This document shows, in pieces, positions 35,004-42,454 of a stretch of 64,000 nucleotides of DNA. Under the pieces are notes generated by a model. The model was not told where the DNA came from and did not search any database. It saw only the letters and a program-made list of their open reading frames with translations. The position numbers and the translations under genes are program-made. The number at the start of each line of letters is the position of its first letter. Positions within the stretch are counted from its first letter, which is position 1. Source of the stretch: Bradyrhizobium commune (GTDB lineage Bacteria > Pseudomonadota > Alphaproteobacteria > Rhizobiales > Xanthobacteraceae); the NCBI RefSeq assembly GCF_015624505.1, contig NZ_CP061379.1, forward strand, positions 7,191,001 through 7,255,000, read 5' to 3'.

Positions 35004-36625
35004 TGATGACCGCCCCGCCCGCCGTCTCGATCAAGAACCTGCGCATCGCGCTGCCCAAGGGCGCCGAGCGTCCCTTCGCGGTCGACGGCGTCTCACTCGA
35101 TCTTCGCCCCGGCAAGATCGTTTGCGTCGTGGGCGAATCCGGCTCCGGCAAGTCCATGTGTGCGCATGCGCTGATGGGGTTGCTGCCTGACACGGTCGAC
35201 GTCACCTCCGGCGAGATCCAGTTTGAAGGCCGCGACCTGCTCAAGCTCGACGATGACGGCTGGCGCGATCTGCGCGGCCGCCGGCTCGCAATGATCTTCC
35301 AGGAACCAATGACTGCGCTCAATCCGCTGATGCGGATCGGCGACCAGATGGCGGAGATGTTCGAGGCGCACGGCCTGCTGACGCCGAAGGAGCGGCGCGC
35401 GAAAGCGCTGTCGCTGGCGCGTGAGGTCGGCCTGCCCGATCCGGAACGCATCGTGCGCGCTTATCCGCACCAGCTCTCCGGCGGCCAGCGCCAGCGCGCC
35501 ATGATCGCGATGGCGCTCGCGCTCGAGCCTGCGGTGCTGGTCGCAGACGAGCCGACCACCGCGCTCGACGTCACCACGCAGGCGCAGATCCTGAAGCTGA
35601 TCCGCAACCTCCAGCGCAACCGCAACATGGCGGTGATGTTCATCACCCACGACTTTGGTGTCGTCGCCGACATCGCCGACCAGGTCGTGGTGCTCCGCCA
35701 TGGCAAGGTGGTCGAGGAAGGCCCCGCTGCAACAGTCTTCAACGAACCGCAGCATGACTACACCAAGGCGCTGCTCGCCGCCGTGCCGTCGATGGACCCG
35801 CCGCCCCGCAAGCCGCTCGACGATCAGCCCAAGGCCGTCGAGGTGATCGGGCTGGACAAGACTTACGTCACCTCCGGCGGCTGGTTTCGCGAAGACCGCC
35901 GTGTCGATGCCGCGCGCGAGGTCAATTTCAACATCCTCAAAGGCGAGACGCTCGGCCTTGTCGGCGAATCCGGCTCCGGAAAATCGTCGGTGGCGCGCCT
36001 GGTGATGCGGCTGATCGAGGCTGACCGCGGCACGGTGCGGATCGGCGACACCGATCTCACCTCACTCTCCGGCAACGCGCTGCGCGCCGAGCGCCATCGC
36101 ATCCAGATGATCTTTCAGGATCCGTTCGCGTCGCTCAATCCCCGCCGCAAGATCGGCCACATCATCGCCGACGGCCCGATCGCGGCCGGCACCGATCCGA
36201 AGGTCGCATTCGATCGCGCCCGCGATCTCCTCAAGATGGTGGGCCTCGATGCCGGCGCACTCGATCGCTACCCGCACGAATTCTCCGGCGGCCAGCGCCA
36301 GCGCGTCGGCATCGCGCGCGCGCTCGCGCTCGAGCCCGAGATCATCGTCGCGGACGAAGCCGTCTCCGCGCTCGACGTCTCCGTGCAGGCGCAGGTGCTA
36401 AAGCTGCTCGAAGACCTCAAGGCGCGTCTCGGCCTGTCGATGCTGTTCATCACCCACGATCTGCGCGTCGCCGCCCAGATCTGCGACCGCATCGCGGTGA
36501 TGCAGCGCGGCGCGATCGTCGAGCTGAAGCCGACCGCGCAGCTGTTCGCAGCACCTGAGCATGCCTATACGCGCGAACTGCTCGCGGCGGTGCCGGGTCG
36601 GAAAGAGCGCGCGCCAGCGGCGTGA
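35003..36625 (+). CDS. Fused double ABC ATPase (DppD-DppF-like)
   Basis: This 540-residue protein contains two complete ATP-binding halves. The first (residues ~8-265) has GESGSGKSM, LSGGQRQRA and LVADEPTTALD; the second (~285-530) has GESGSGKSS, FSGGQRQRVG and IVADEAVSALD, in which the second Walker B has DEA instead of DEP. Oligopeptide-type CxxP/(DPPPRK) linker sequence separates the halves. A single fused polypeptide replaces the usual DppD plus DppF pair. Two consecutive ATGs at 35003 and 35006 both fit; the first overlaps the dppC stop. Confidence 0.9.
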   Translation: MMTAPPAVSIKNLRIALPKGAERPFAVDGVSLDLRPGKIVCVVGESGSGKSMCAHALMGLLPDTVDVTSGEIQFEGRDLLKLDDDGWRDLRGRRLAMIFQEPMTALNPLMRIGDQMAEMFEAHGLLTPKERRAKALSLAREVGLPDPERIVRAYPHQLSGGQRQRAMIAMALALEPAVLVADEPTTALDVTTQAQILKLIRNLQRNRNMAVMFITHDFGVVADIADQVVVLRHGKVVEEGPAATVFNEPQHDYTKALLAAVPSMDPPPRKPLDDQPKAVEVIGLDKTYVTSGGWFREDRRVDAAREVNFNILKGETLGLVGESGSGKSSVARLVMRLIEADRGTVRIGDTDLTSLSGNALRAERHRIQMIFQDPFASLNPRRKIGHIIADGPIAAGTDPKVAFDRARDLLKMVGLDAGALDRYPHEFSGGQRQRVGIARALALEPEIIVADEAVSALDVSVQAQVLKLLEDLKARLGLSMLFITHDLRVAAQICDRIAVMQRGAIVELKPTAQLFAAPEHAYTRELLAAVPGRKERAPAA

Positions 36626-36643
36626 GACAGCCGGTCGCAGTTG

Positions 36644-36916
36644 TTACTTGGCCGGCGGGTTGGTGTTATTCCAGGTCGGGACTGAGTTGGTCACGCCGAC
36701 CGAGGGCCGGTTATACGTTCCGATCGACGGCGCCGTAACGGTCCCGACAGTCTGTCCAGAACTTCCATAGGTCGTGCCCTGCGTTGCTGGCGCTCCGGGG
36801 CTTCCGGTCGCGCTGCCTTGTGTGCCCGCCGCGGACGTCTGCGCGCCTACAGCGAATGGCGCCGCCGCCAATCCGAGAGCAATAAGGGCGGCAATGGAGT
36901 TTCTCATTGTCTTCAT
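36644..36916 (-). CDS. Small secreted protein with conserved SGQTVGTVTAPSIGTY motif, paralogue 1
   Basis: This 90-residue protein has a signal peptide (MKTMRNSIAALIALGLAAAPFAVGA), a low-complexity Gly/Ser/Thr linker, and the C-terminal segment GSSGQTVGTVTAPSIGTYN, then RPSVGVTNSVPTWNNTNP. An almost identical C-terminus occurs in the protein at 40558-40845. The ATG at 36914-36916 is preceded by AAAGGATCAGCC, shared with the paralogue; a longer reading upstream is rejected for lack of a signal. No known domain. Confidence 0.7.
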   Translation of the reverse strand: MKTMRNSIAALIALGLAAAPFAVGAQTSAAGTQGSATGSPGAPATQGTTYGSSGQTVGTVTAPSIGTYNRPSVGVTNSVPTWNNTNPPAK

Positions 36917-37304
36917 GGCTGATCCTTTCGGACACGGTCCCCTGGTCGCGTCGGCCGTTCGCTTGTCGAACCGCTCGTGCACTGAGTACCCCAACAACTT
37001 CACGCGCGCCAAAATGTGCCGCAAAGCGGTCATTGCGGGCGATAACACTTCATCACGACGCCGCGACGAGCACCTCCGGCCGGGCCCCGATGAGCGTGCG
37101 CCGTCGACGTGAGGTGGGCGGTATCCGGCTCGGCCTCCAACGATCGGGCCGAATTGAATCGCATCTGCCGAGAAGGCGCAGTCACGCGCTTTTTATTCCG
37201 CGTGACTGGCTGCACGGCTTCAAAGTGCAGCGCCGCACCCCACATCGTAATGGAATGATTTCCATCATCTGATGATGGTTTCACCAATCTGTTTGGAGGC
37301 CGCC
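36917..37304. other. Intergenic region with three hairpins
   Basis: This 388-base gap lies between the small secreted protein gene and the tiny ORF pair. Its left end holds the leader of the minus-strand gene; its right end holds three inverted repeats (37180-37278). No supported ORF was seen. Confidence 0.5.
37180..37278 (+). other. Three consecutive inverted repeats upstream of tiny ORFs
   Basis: AGTCACGCG/CGCGTGACT (37180-37207, 10-base loop), GCTGCAC/GTGCAGC (37209-37231, 9-base loop) and CCATCATC/GATGATGG (37262-37278, 1-base centre) all have perfect stems. The last lies 26 bases before the small ORF start. They could be operators or a structured leader RNA. Confidence 0.4.
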
Positions 37305-37469
37305 ATGGGCCAGGTTATTCAGTTTGTCTCTAAATCCGAGCGCGAACGCATTCGCCTTATTCAAGAAGCACGCGCGATCTATGACAGCATCTTCCCGTCG
37401 GCTGACCCGGCCGGCGAGCGGCACGACAAGGCTGCGACCGCCCGAAGCGACGCAGGAAACCTGGCGTGA
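37305..37469 (+). CDS. Small conserved-type hypothetical protein (54 aa)
   Basis: This 54-residue hydrophilic protein (MGQVIQFVSKSERERIRLIQ...) has a strong ribosome-binding site, TTTGGAGGCCGCC, before ATG 37305. Its alpha-helical, charged N-terminal half fits a small regulatory or adaptor protein. It overlaps the following ORF by a GTGA. No function assigned. Confidence 0.55.
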   Translation: MGQVIQFVSKSERERIRLIQEARAIYDSIFPSADPAGERHDKAATARSDAGNLA

Positions 37470-37675
37470 TCAAGATCGTCGCGGTGCTTTGCAGCCTCTC
37501 CTCTCCGGCCAATTGCCACGAGCAGATCGTCACAACCTCGGACTTCGCCGACGTATCGATGACGTCGTGCCTGATGGGCGCGCCGCAGCTCGCCGAATGG
37601 ATGAACCAGCATCCGGCCGAGCGCCTGGCAGGATGGCGCTGCGTGATCGGCCAGCAGAGTCGCAGGGGCGCCTGA
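37466..37675 (+). CDS. Small hypothetical protein (69 aa)
   Basis: This 69-residue protein begins at GTG 37466, overlapping the previous stop (GTGA), which suggests coupling. It has four Cys (CSL, NCH, SCL, RCV) and a Trp-rich C-terminus (LAEWMNQHP, AGWRCVIG). No signal peptide of normal form and no recognised domain. Confidence 0.45.
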   Translation: MIKIVAVLCSLSSPANCHEQIVTTSDFADVSMTSCLMGAPQLAEWMNQHPAERLAGWRCVIGQQSRRGA

Positions 37676-37778
37676 GACAGGTCGCGACCCTATTCGCGCA
37701 GCGCGATCCGGTTGAACCGTGACGGGCATGCCGCGCCAAGCTAGAGTGGCGTCGCTGCCTGGCAGAGGGGGAAGCCGG

Positions 37779-38714
37779 ATGGAAGTCGCCAGCCTCGTTC
37801 TTCCTGTGTTTGCGATCATCGTCACCGGCTGGCTCGCCGGCGAGCTCGGTTATCTCTCCCGCTCGCTGGCCGACGCGCTGGTGCATTTCGCCTACAACGT
37901 CGCGATGCCGGCGCTACTGATCGTCACGATCGCGCAGGAGCCGGCGCGCAATCTCCTTGAATGGCGCTTCCTGCTCGCATTCGGCGGCGGCTCGTTGATC
38001 TGCTTCGTGCTGGTCTTCCTGGCGGTTCGCGCCGGCGGAAACCACGATCTCGCCAGCAGCACGATCTACGGCATGACGGCCGCGATGACCAATACCGGCT
38101 TCGTGGCGCTGCCGATCCTGCACGCCATCTACGGTCAGCCCGCGGTCCTGCCCGCCGCGGTGGCCACGGTGTTCGTGGCCGCCGTGATGTTTCCGATCAC
38201 GGTCATCCTGCTGGAAAGGGACGCGCGCGGACCTGCGCATTCCGCTGGCCTTGCAAAGCAGATCCTGCTCAATCCGATGGTGCTGTCGACCCTCATTGGC
38301 CTCTTGTGGGCGACCACGGGCTTGCCGATACCAGCGGCAGTTGCGGCCTATCTCAACATGATCGCGGCGGCTCTGACGCCCTGCGCGCTGTTTGCCATCG
38401 GCCTCGGCCTGTCGCTTGACGGCCTGCGGTCCAACCTCACCGCAACCCTCGCGCTCGCAACGGTGAAGCTGGTGATCATGCCGCTGATCGTCTACGCCCT
38501 GTGCCTCGCCGGCGGCCTCAATCCACTCTACACGGTCGCCGCCGTCGTCTGCGCGGCGGTGCCGACGGCAAAAACCGTGTACGTGCTCGCACATGAGCAC
38601 AAGGTTGAGGAGAAGCTGGTGGCGGCCACGGTGTCGATCACAACGATGCTGTCGGTCGGGACACTGCTGGTCGCGCTGTACCTGCTGTCGGGACTGGCGC
38701 CCGGCGCGCGTTAG
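37779..38714 (+). CDS. AEC-family (auxin efflux carrier-type) transporter
   Basis: This 311-residue membrane protein has about ten helices in two inverted repeats. Family phrases include YNVAMPALLIVTIAQ, GMTAAMTNTGFVALPIL with the conserved Asn, and LTPCALFAIGLGLSL. Bacterial AEC members export malate, auxin-like or other organic acids. ATG 37779 follows AGAGGGGGAAGCC. Its end overlaps the end of the convergent MerR gene by 4 bases. Confidence 0.88.
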   Translation: MEVASLVLPVFAIIVTGWLAGELGYLSRSLADALVHFAYNVAMPALLIVTIAQEPARNLLEWRFLLAFGGGSLICFVLVFLAVRAGGNHDLASSTIYGMTAAMTNTGFVALPILHAIYGQPAVLPAAVATVFVAAVMFPITVILLERDARGPAHSAGLAKQILLNPMVLSTLIGLLWATTGLPIPAAVAAYLNMIAAALTPCALFAIGLGLSLDGLRSNLTATLALATVKLVIMPLIVYALCLAGGLNPLYTVAAVVCAAVPTAKTVYVLAHEHKVEEKLVAATVSITTMLSVGTLLVALYLLSGLAPGAR

Positions 38715-39172
38715 GAAAGCTTCTTGCGCGACGTTCGTTTCGTCTTCGGCGCGGTCGCGCCTTGCTGAAAGCTGCTCATCACCCGCTTCGCATTGTCCTC
38801 GCAGCTCAGCCCTTCCGGCCTGGTCTCGATGGTCTCGATGACGGCGTGCAGACGCTCCAGGCTCTCGGCCAGGCGCTCGCGCAACGTCTCGATTTCGGCA
38901 GCCTTCCGCTTCAGCGCGACCAGCAGCTCGTCATGGTGCCGGGCGTCCAACCTTGCATCGAACTTCGGCGGCATCAGACGGCGAATCTCTTCAAGCGAGA
39001 ACCCGGCATTCTGCGCGCTGGTGATGATCTCCAGCAGCATGACGGCGTCTCGCGTGTATTCGCGGTAATTGTTCGCGCCGCGTTCGACGGTGCTAATCAG
39101 GCCGCTCGCTTCGTAGAAGCGGATGCGGGACGCGGTCAGGCCGCTGCGGGCCGCCAGTTCTCCAATCCTCAC
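38711..39172 (-). CDS. MerR-family transcriptional regulator
   Basis: This 153-residue regulator has a MerR winged HTH at the N-terminus (RIGELAARSGLTASRIRFYEASGLI, RGANNYREYT), a coiled-coil dimer helix (LKRKAAEIETLRERLAESLERLH) and a short Cys-containing C-terminus. GTG 39172 with GAGG at good spacing gives the canonical (M)RIGELA start; an in-frame TTG 12 bases earlier is the alternative. It is divergent from an Old Yellow Enzyme gene, with a MerR-type promoter between them. Confidence 0.85.
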   Translation of the reverse strand: MRIGELAARSGLTASRIRFYEASGLISTVERGANNYREYTRDAVMLLEIITSAQNAGFSLEEIRRLMPPKFDARLDARHHDELLVALKRKAAEIETLRERLAESLERLHAVIETIETRPEGLSCEDNAKRVMSSFQQGATAPKTKRTSRKKLS

Positions 39173-39190
39173 GCCGGGCCTCAAAGGGGG

Positions 39191-39221
39191 TTGACCTTAA
39201 AGTTAACTTTAAAGGTAGGGT
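39191..39221 (+). promoter_or_regulatory. MerR-type promoter with 19-bp spacer
   Basis: TTGACC (39191-39196) and TAGGGT (39216-39221) are separated by 19 bases, longer than the usual 17. The spacer is filled by a near-palindrome, ACCTTAAAGTT-AACTTTAAAGGT. MerR-family activators bind such spacers and realign the two elements. It points toward the oxidoreductase gene, 32 bases before its start. Confidence 0.7.
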
Positions 39222-39252
39222 CAGACCTGGATCAAGACAAGAGTTCGATGAG

Positions 39253-40542
39253 ATGGGTTCCATGACAGTGTTCGAGAAGCTGACGCTCCCCAACGGTTCG
39301 GTCATTCCCAACCGCATCGCCAAGGCGGCGATGGAAGAGAACATGGCCGACGCGGATCAGGCGCCGTCGCAGGACTTGCTGCGCCTCTACAAGTCCTGGG
39401 CGGATGGCGAGGCCGGCTTGATCATCACCGGCAACGTGATGGTCGACGGACGCGCGATGACGGGTCCGGGCGGTGTCGTGCTGGAGGACGACAGGCATCT
39501 GGACCAGTTCAAACGCTGGGCCGAGATCGGCCGCTCCAGAGGCGCGCAGATGTGGCTTCAGATCAACCATCCGGGCCGCCAGATGCAGGCCAATCTCGGC
39601 CAGAAGACGTTTGCCCCCTCAGCCGTGGCGATGGACCTCGGCAAGATGTCCAGTCGCTTCGCCGTGCCGGAGGCAATGACCGAGGATGTCATCGCCGAAA
39701 TCATCAGGCGCTTTGCGCGGACGGCCCAGCTGGGCGAGCAGGCCGGATTTACCGGCGTGGAGATCCACGCCGCGCACGGCTATCTGCTCAGCCAGTTCCT
39801 GTCGCCGCTCATCAACCGCAGAACGGATGCGTGGGGCGGCTCGCTCGAGAACAGAGCGCGCCTGCTGCTGGAAGTCGTGAAGGCCGTTCGCGCCATTGTC
39901 TCTCCGGGATTCGCGGTCGCGGTCAAGCTCAACTCCGCTGACTTCCAGCGCGGCGGCTTCAGCAGCGATGACGCGCGTCAGGTGGTGGAGATGCTCAACC
40001 ATCTCGACGTCGACCTCGTGGAGCTCTCGGGTGGGAGCTACGAGGCGCCGGCGATGCAAGGGCAGTCGCGCGACGGCCGCACGCTCGCGCGCGAGGCCTA
40101 CTTCCTGGAGTTTGCCCGCGACATCAAGACGGTGGCGCGGATGCCGCTGATGATCACCGGAGGCATTCGCCGCCGCGCAATTGCCGAGCAAGTGCTCGAC
40201 AATGGGATCGACATGGTCGGCATCGGCACGGCGCTGGCGATCGACCCGCATCTGGCGCGCGACTGGCGCCTCGGCAAGGACTCAGCTCCCGAACTGCAGC
40301 CGATCACATGGAAGAACAAGACTCTGGCCTCGCTCGCCAGCATGGCCGCCGTCAAATTCCAGTTACGACGATTAAGCCGCGGCGGAAGCCCCGATCCAAA
40401 AGTGTCGCCGCTCTGGGCCCTGATCCTGCAACAGGTCGCCACCGCATTCCGGACGCGGCAGTATCGGCGATGGATCGCGCGGCGTTCGGCGCCGAAGGTG
40501 TCGTTCGCGCCTGATCCCATAGCGCGTCGCGCCGGAACATGA
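39253..40542 (+). CDS. Old Yellow Enzyme-family NADH:flavin oxidoreductase
   Basis: This 429-residue FMN-dependent enzyme has a TIM barrel. Family motifs are PNRIAKAAMEENMAD, LQINHPGRQ, the catalytic region EIHAAHGYLLSQFLSP, NRRTDAWGGSLENR and MITGGIRRRA. It reduces activated C=C bonds or nitro groups using NAD(P)H; quinones and enals are possible substrates. The C-terminal 60 residues are basic and without family similarity. It is driven by a MerR-type promoter. Confidence 0.88.
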   Translation: MGSMTVFEKLTLPNGSVIPNRIAKAAMEENMADADQAPSQDLLRLYKSWADGEAGLIITGNVMVDGRAMTGPGGVVLEDDRHLDQFKRWAEIGRSRGAQMWLQINHPGRQMQANLGQKTFAPSAVAMDLGKMSSRFAVPEAMTEDVIAEIIRRFARTAQLGEQAGFTGVEIHAAHGYLLSQFLSPLINRRTDAWGGSLENRARLLLEVVKAVRAIVSPGFAVAVKLNSADFQRGGFSSDDARQVVEMLNHLDVDLVELSGGSYEAPAMQGQSRDGRTLAREAYFLEFARDIKTVARMPLMITGGIRRRAIAEQVLDNGIDMVGIGTALAIDPHLARDWRLGKDSAPELQPITWKNKTLASLASMAAVKFQLRRLSRGGSPDPKVSPLWALILQQVATAFRTRQYRRWIARRSAPKVSFAPDPIARRAGT

Positions 40543-40557
40543 CGAGACCGGCAAGAC

Positions 40558-40845
40558 CTACTTCGGGTTGGTGTTGCTCCAGGTCGGGACGGCGTTGGTA
40601 ACACCGACCGACGGCCAATTATAGGTTCCGATCGACGGCGCGGTCACCGTCCCAACCGTCTGTCCGGACGTCCCGTAATATGTCCTCGGTTGTGCGGCGA
40701 CCGATCCGGCGCTTCCATAACTCGGCGACACCGCGGGCGCGATGTAGTGCCGGCTGGACCTGTAGCGTTTCGCGTCGGCCGCGAAAGGAGCTGCGGCCAG
40801 CCCGGTCGTGATGAGTGCGACGATGGCGAGCTTGATGCTTGTCAT
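40558..40845 (-). CDS. Small secreted protein with conserved SGQTVGTVTAPSIGTY motif, paralogue 2
   Basis: This 95-residue protein has a signal peptide (IKLAIVALITTGLAAAPFAADA), a basic/Tyr-rich linker (KRYRSSRHYIAPAV) and the C-terminal segment GTSGQTVGTVTAPSIGTYN, WPSVGVTNAVPTWSNTNP. It differs from the protein at 36644-36916 at only a few C-terminal positions, while the linker differs completely. The leader AAAGGATCAGCCATG is also shared. Function unknown; likely secreted or periplasmic. Confidence 0.7.
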   Translation of the reverse strand: MTSIKLAIVALITTGLAAAPFAADAKRYRSSRHYIAPAVSPSYGSAGSVAAQPRTYYGTSGQTVGTVTAPSIGTYNWPSVGVTNAVPTWSNTNPK

Positions 40846-41019
40846 GGCTGATCCTTTCGCCGGTACCTGTTCTCCCAGCTGGTCATTCATCGGAAAATGT
40901 CCATGGGATCCCCGTTCATAACTCCGTGCGCGGCAGGAGGTGCCCGAGCGCGCTGCCTTCGGATGGACCCGAATCAGCGCTAGTGCATTCACCTCGACGA
41001 CTTCGCGCATTGAGGCGAC

Positions 41020-41340
41020 ATGACCGGCCCCGAACTGAAGCAACTCCGCGACGACCTCTCCGACGTTCTTGAGCAGAAGCTGACCACGGCCGATATGGCC
41101 AAGCTGTGCGGATTGCCGGAGAAGGGCGGCGCCGACACGATCCGGCGCTGGGAAGTGCGCGGCCCGACGCTGTCCGCGACCAAGGTGCTGCGCGTGCTGG
41201 CGATGGCGAGTGAGCGCTATCCGATCATGGAGAAGTTCGACATCTTCGATCGTCACGACGTTCGCGAGGAAGACCGGCCCGCAAAGCGCGCCGCGTTCCG
41301 CGCGCAGATGCGCGACGAGGTGCGGCGGCGTCTTGGTTAA
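41020..41340 (+). CDS. Small helix-turn-helix DNA-binding protein
   Basis: This 106-residue basic protein has an HTH-like segment, LTTADMAKLCGLPEKGGADTIRRWE, resembling the XRE/plant-type HTH fold in which the second helix is preceded by a Gly-rich turn. The C-terminal 40 residues are highly charged. It is monocistronic. A regulatory role is inferred only from the fold. Confidence 0.6.
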   Translation: MTGPELKQLRDDLSDVLEQKLTTADMAKLCGLPEKGGADTIRRWEVRGPTLSATKVLRVLAMASERYPIMEKFDIFDRHDVREEDRPAKRAAFRAQMRDEVRRRLG

Positions 41341-41563
41341 CGCAAAGCGCCGCGCAGGTTACCCGAGGGCTTAGGAATTAAGCCTTCCTTCATCACTTCT
41401 TAAGCCACCGTTAAGCACGAAAAGCATTTGCGGCCCAATAAGTTAGGTTGGGTGCTGCTGTGCCATGCATGTGACAGCATTTTCGTCGAAAGCAAGCTAT
41501 CTGCATAACCAACGCGGCGCGGAAAGCGCGCCTGCCGGGGACCTCTGTGTTGGAGTTTGGACG

Positions 41564-42286
41564 ATGAAGAAGATTCTGTTTGCGACCGTGGCGCTGCTCG
41601 TGGTGGGCGCGGCTGCGCCGGCCGTTGGCGCCGATCTCGGTGCCCGCCCCTATTACAACAAGGCGCCGGCCTACGCCGCGCCGATCTACAACTGGACCGG
41701 CTTCTACATCGGTGCGCATGTCGGCGGCGCGTTCTCCAGCGACAACAATTTCAACGGCCTCTCCACCGGCAACAACGGCAACGGCCGTTTCCTCGGCGGC
41801 TTGCAGGCCGGTGCGGATTGGCAGGTCAACCCGAACTTCGTGATCGGCGCCGAGGCCCAGTATTCCTGGCTTTCCGGCAATGTCGGCGCGGTATTCCCAG
41901 GCGGCATCGCCTACACCAATGACCAGCGCGGCCTCGGCTCGATCACCGGCCGCGTCGGCTACACCTGGGGTCCGGGCCTCGTCTATGTAAAGGGCGGCTA
42001 CGCTTATTCCGACAACAACGAGAAGGTGACGGTCGGCGGCGTGCCGGTCGCCTTCGTCATCAATGGCGATCACCGCAACGGCTACACCGTCGGCGCCGGC
42101 ATCGAGTACATGTTCGCCCCGAGCTGGTCGGCCAAGGCCGAGTACCAGTACTACAATTTCGGCGACGCACACTTCACCGGAGGCCCGTTGGTGGGCACCG
42201 GCAACTTCACCACCGACGACCACACCTTCAAGGCAGGCGTCAACTACCGCTTCAACTGGGCGAGCCCGGTCGTCGCGCGTTACTGA
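41564..42286 (+). CDS. Outer-membrane beta-barrel protein (Omp25/OmpW-like)
   Basis: This 240-residue protein has a signal peptide (MKKILFATVALLVVGAAAPAVGA) followed by strands alternating aromatic and polar residues: YNWTGFYIGAHVGGAF, QAGADWQVNPNFVIGAEAQYSW, RVGYTWGPGLVYVKGGYAY, SWSAKAEYQYYNFGD, and a terminal aromatic strand (FKAGVNYRFNW). This is the rhizobial/Brucella Omp25-Omp31 pattern. A strong ribosome-binding site precedes ATG 41564, and a good terminator follows. It is probably abundantly expressed. Confidence 0.9.
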   Translation: MKKILFATVALLVVGAAAPAVGADLGARPYYNKAPAYAAPIYNWTGFYIGAHVGGAFSSDNNFNGLSTGNNGNGRFLGGLQAGADWQVNPNFVIGAEAQYSWLSGNVGAVFPGGIAYTNDQRGLGSITGRVGYTWGPGLVYVKGGYAYSDNNEKVTVGGVPVAFVINGDHRNGYTVGAGIEYMFAPSWSAKAEYQYYNFGDAHFTGGPLVGTGNFTTDDHTFKAGVNYRFNWASPVVARY

Positions 42287-42315
42287 TCGCGCCTGAAAAA
42301 AATCCGTTCGTAATC

Positions 42316-42343
42316 AAGGGCCGGCCTCGTTGCCGGCCCTTTC
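42316..42343 (+). terminator. Rho-independent terminator after the beta-barrel gene
   Basis: A perfect 10-bp stem, AAGGGCCGGC with GCCGGCCCTT, has a 6-base loop and is followed by TTCGTTTTCG. It lies 30 bases after the stop codon. Confidence 0.8.
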
Positions 42344-42454
42344 GTTTTCGCTCTGCGGAACTTGCGCAAGCGTTTGTGCAACTTGCGATTTTTTAACCCG
42401 CCGCACGGATACTGCGCGGCGAAAATATAAGATTACGGGTGTGGGGGAATTTCG

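Noticed and set aside
37305..37675. Tiny ORF pair as one frameshifted gene
   Set aside because: Each has its own initiation signal and the GTGA overlap is a common coupling arrangement.
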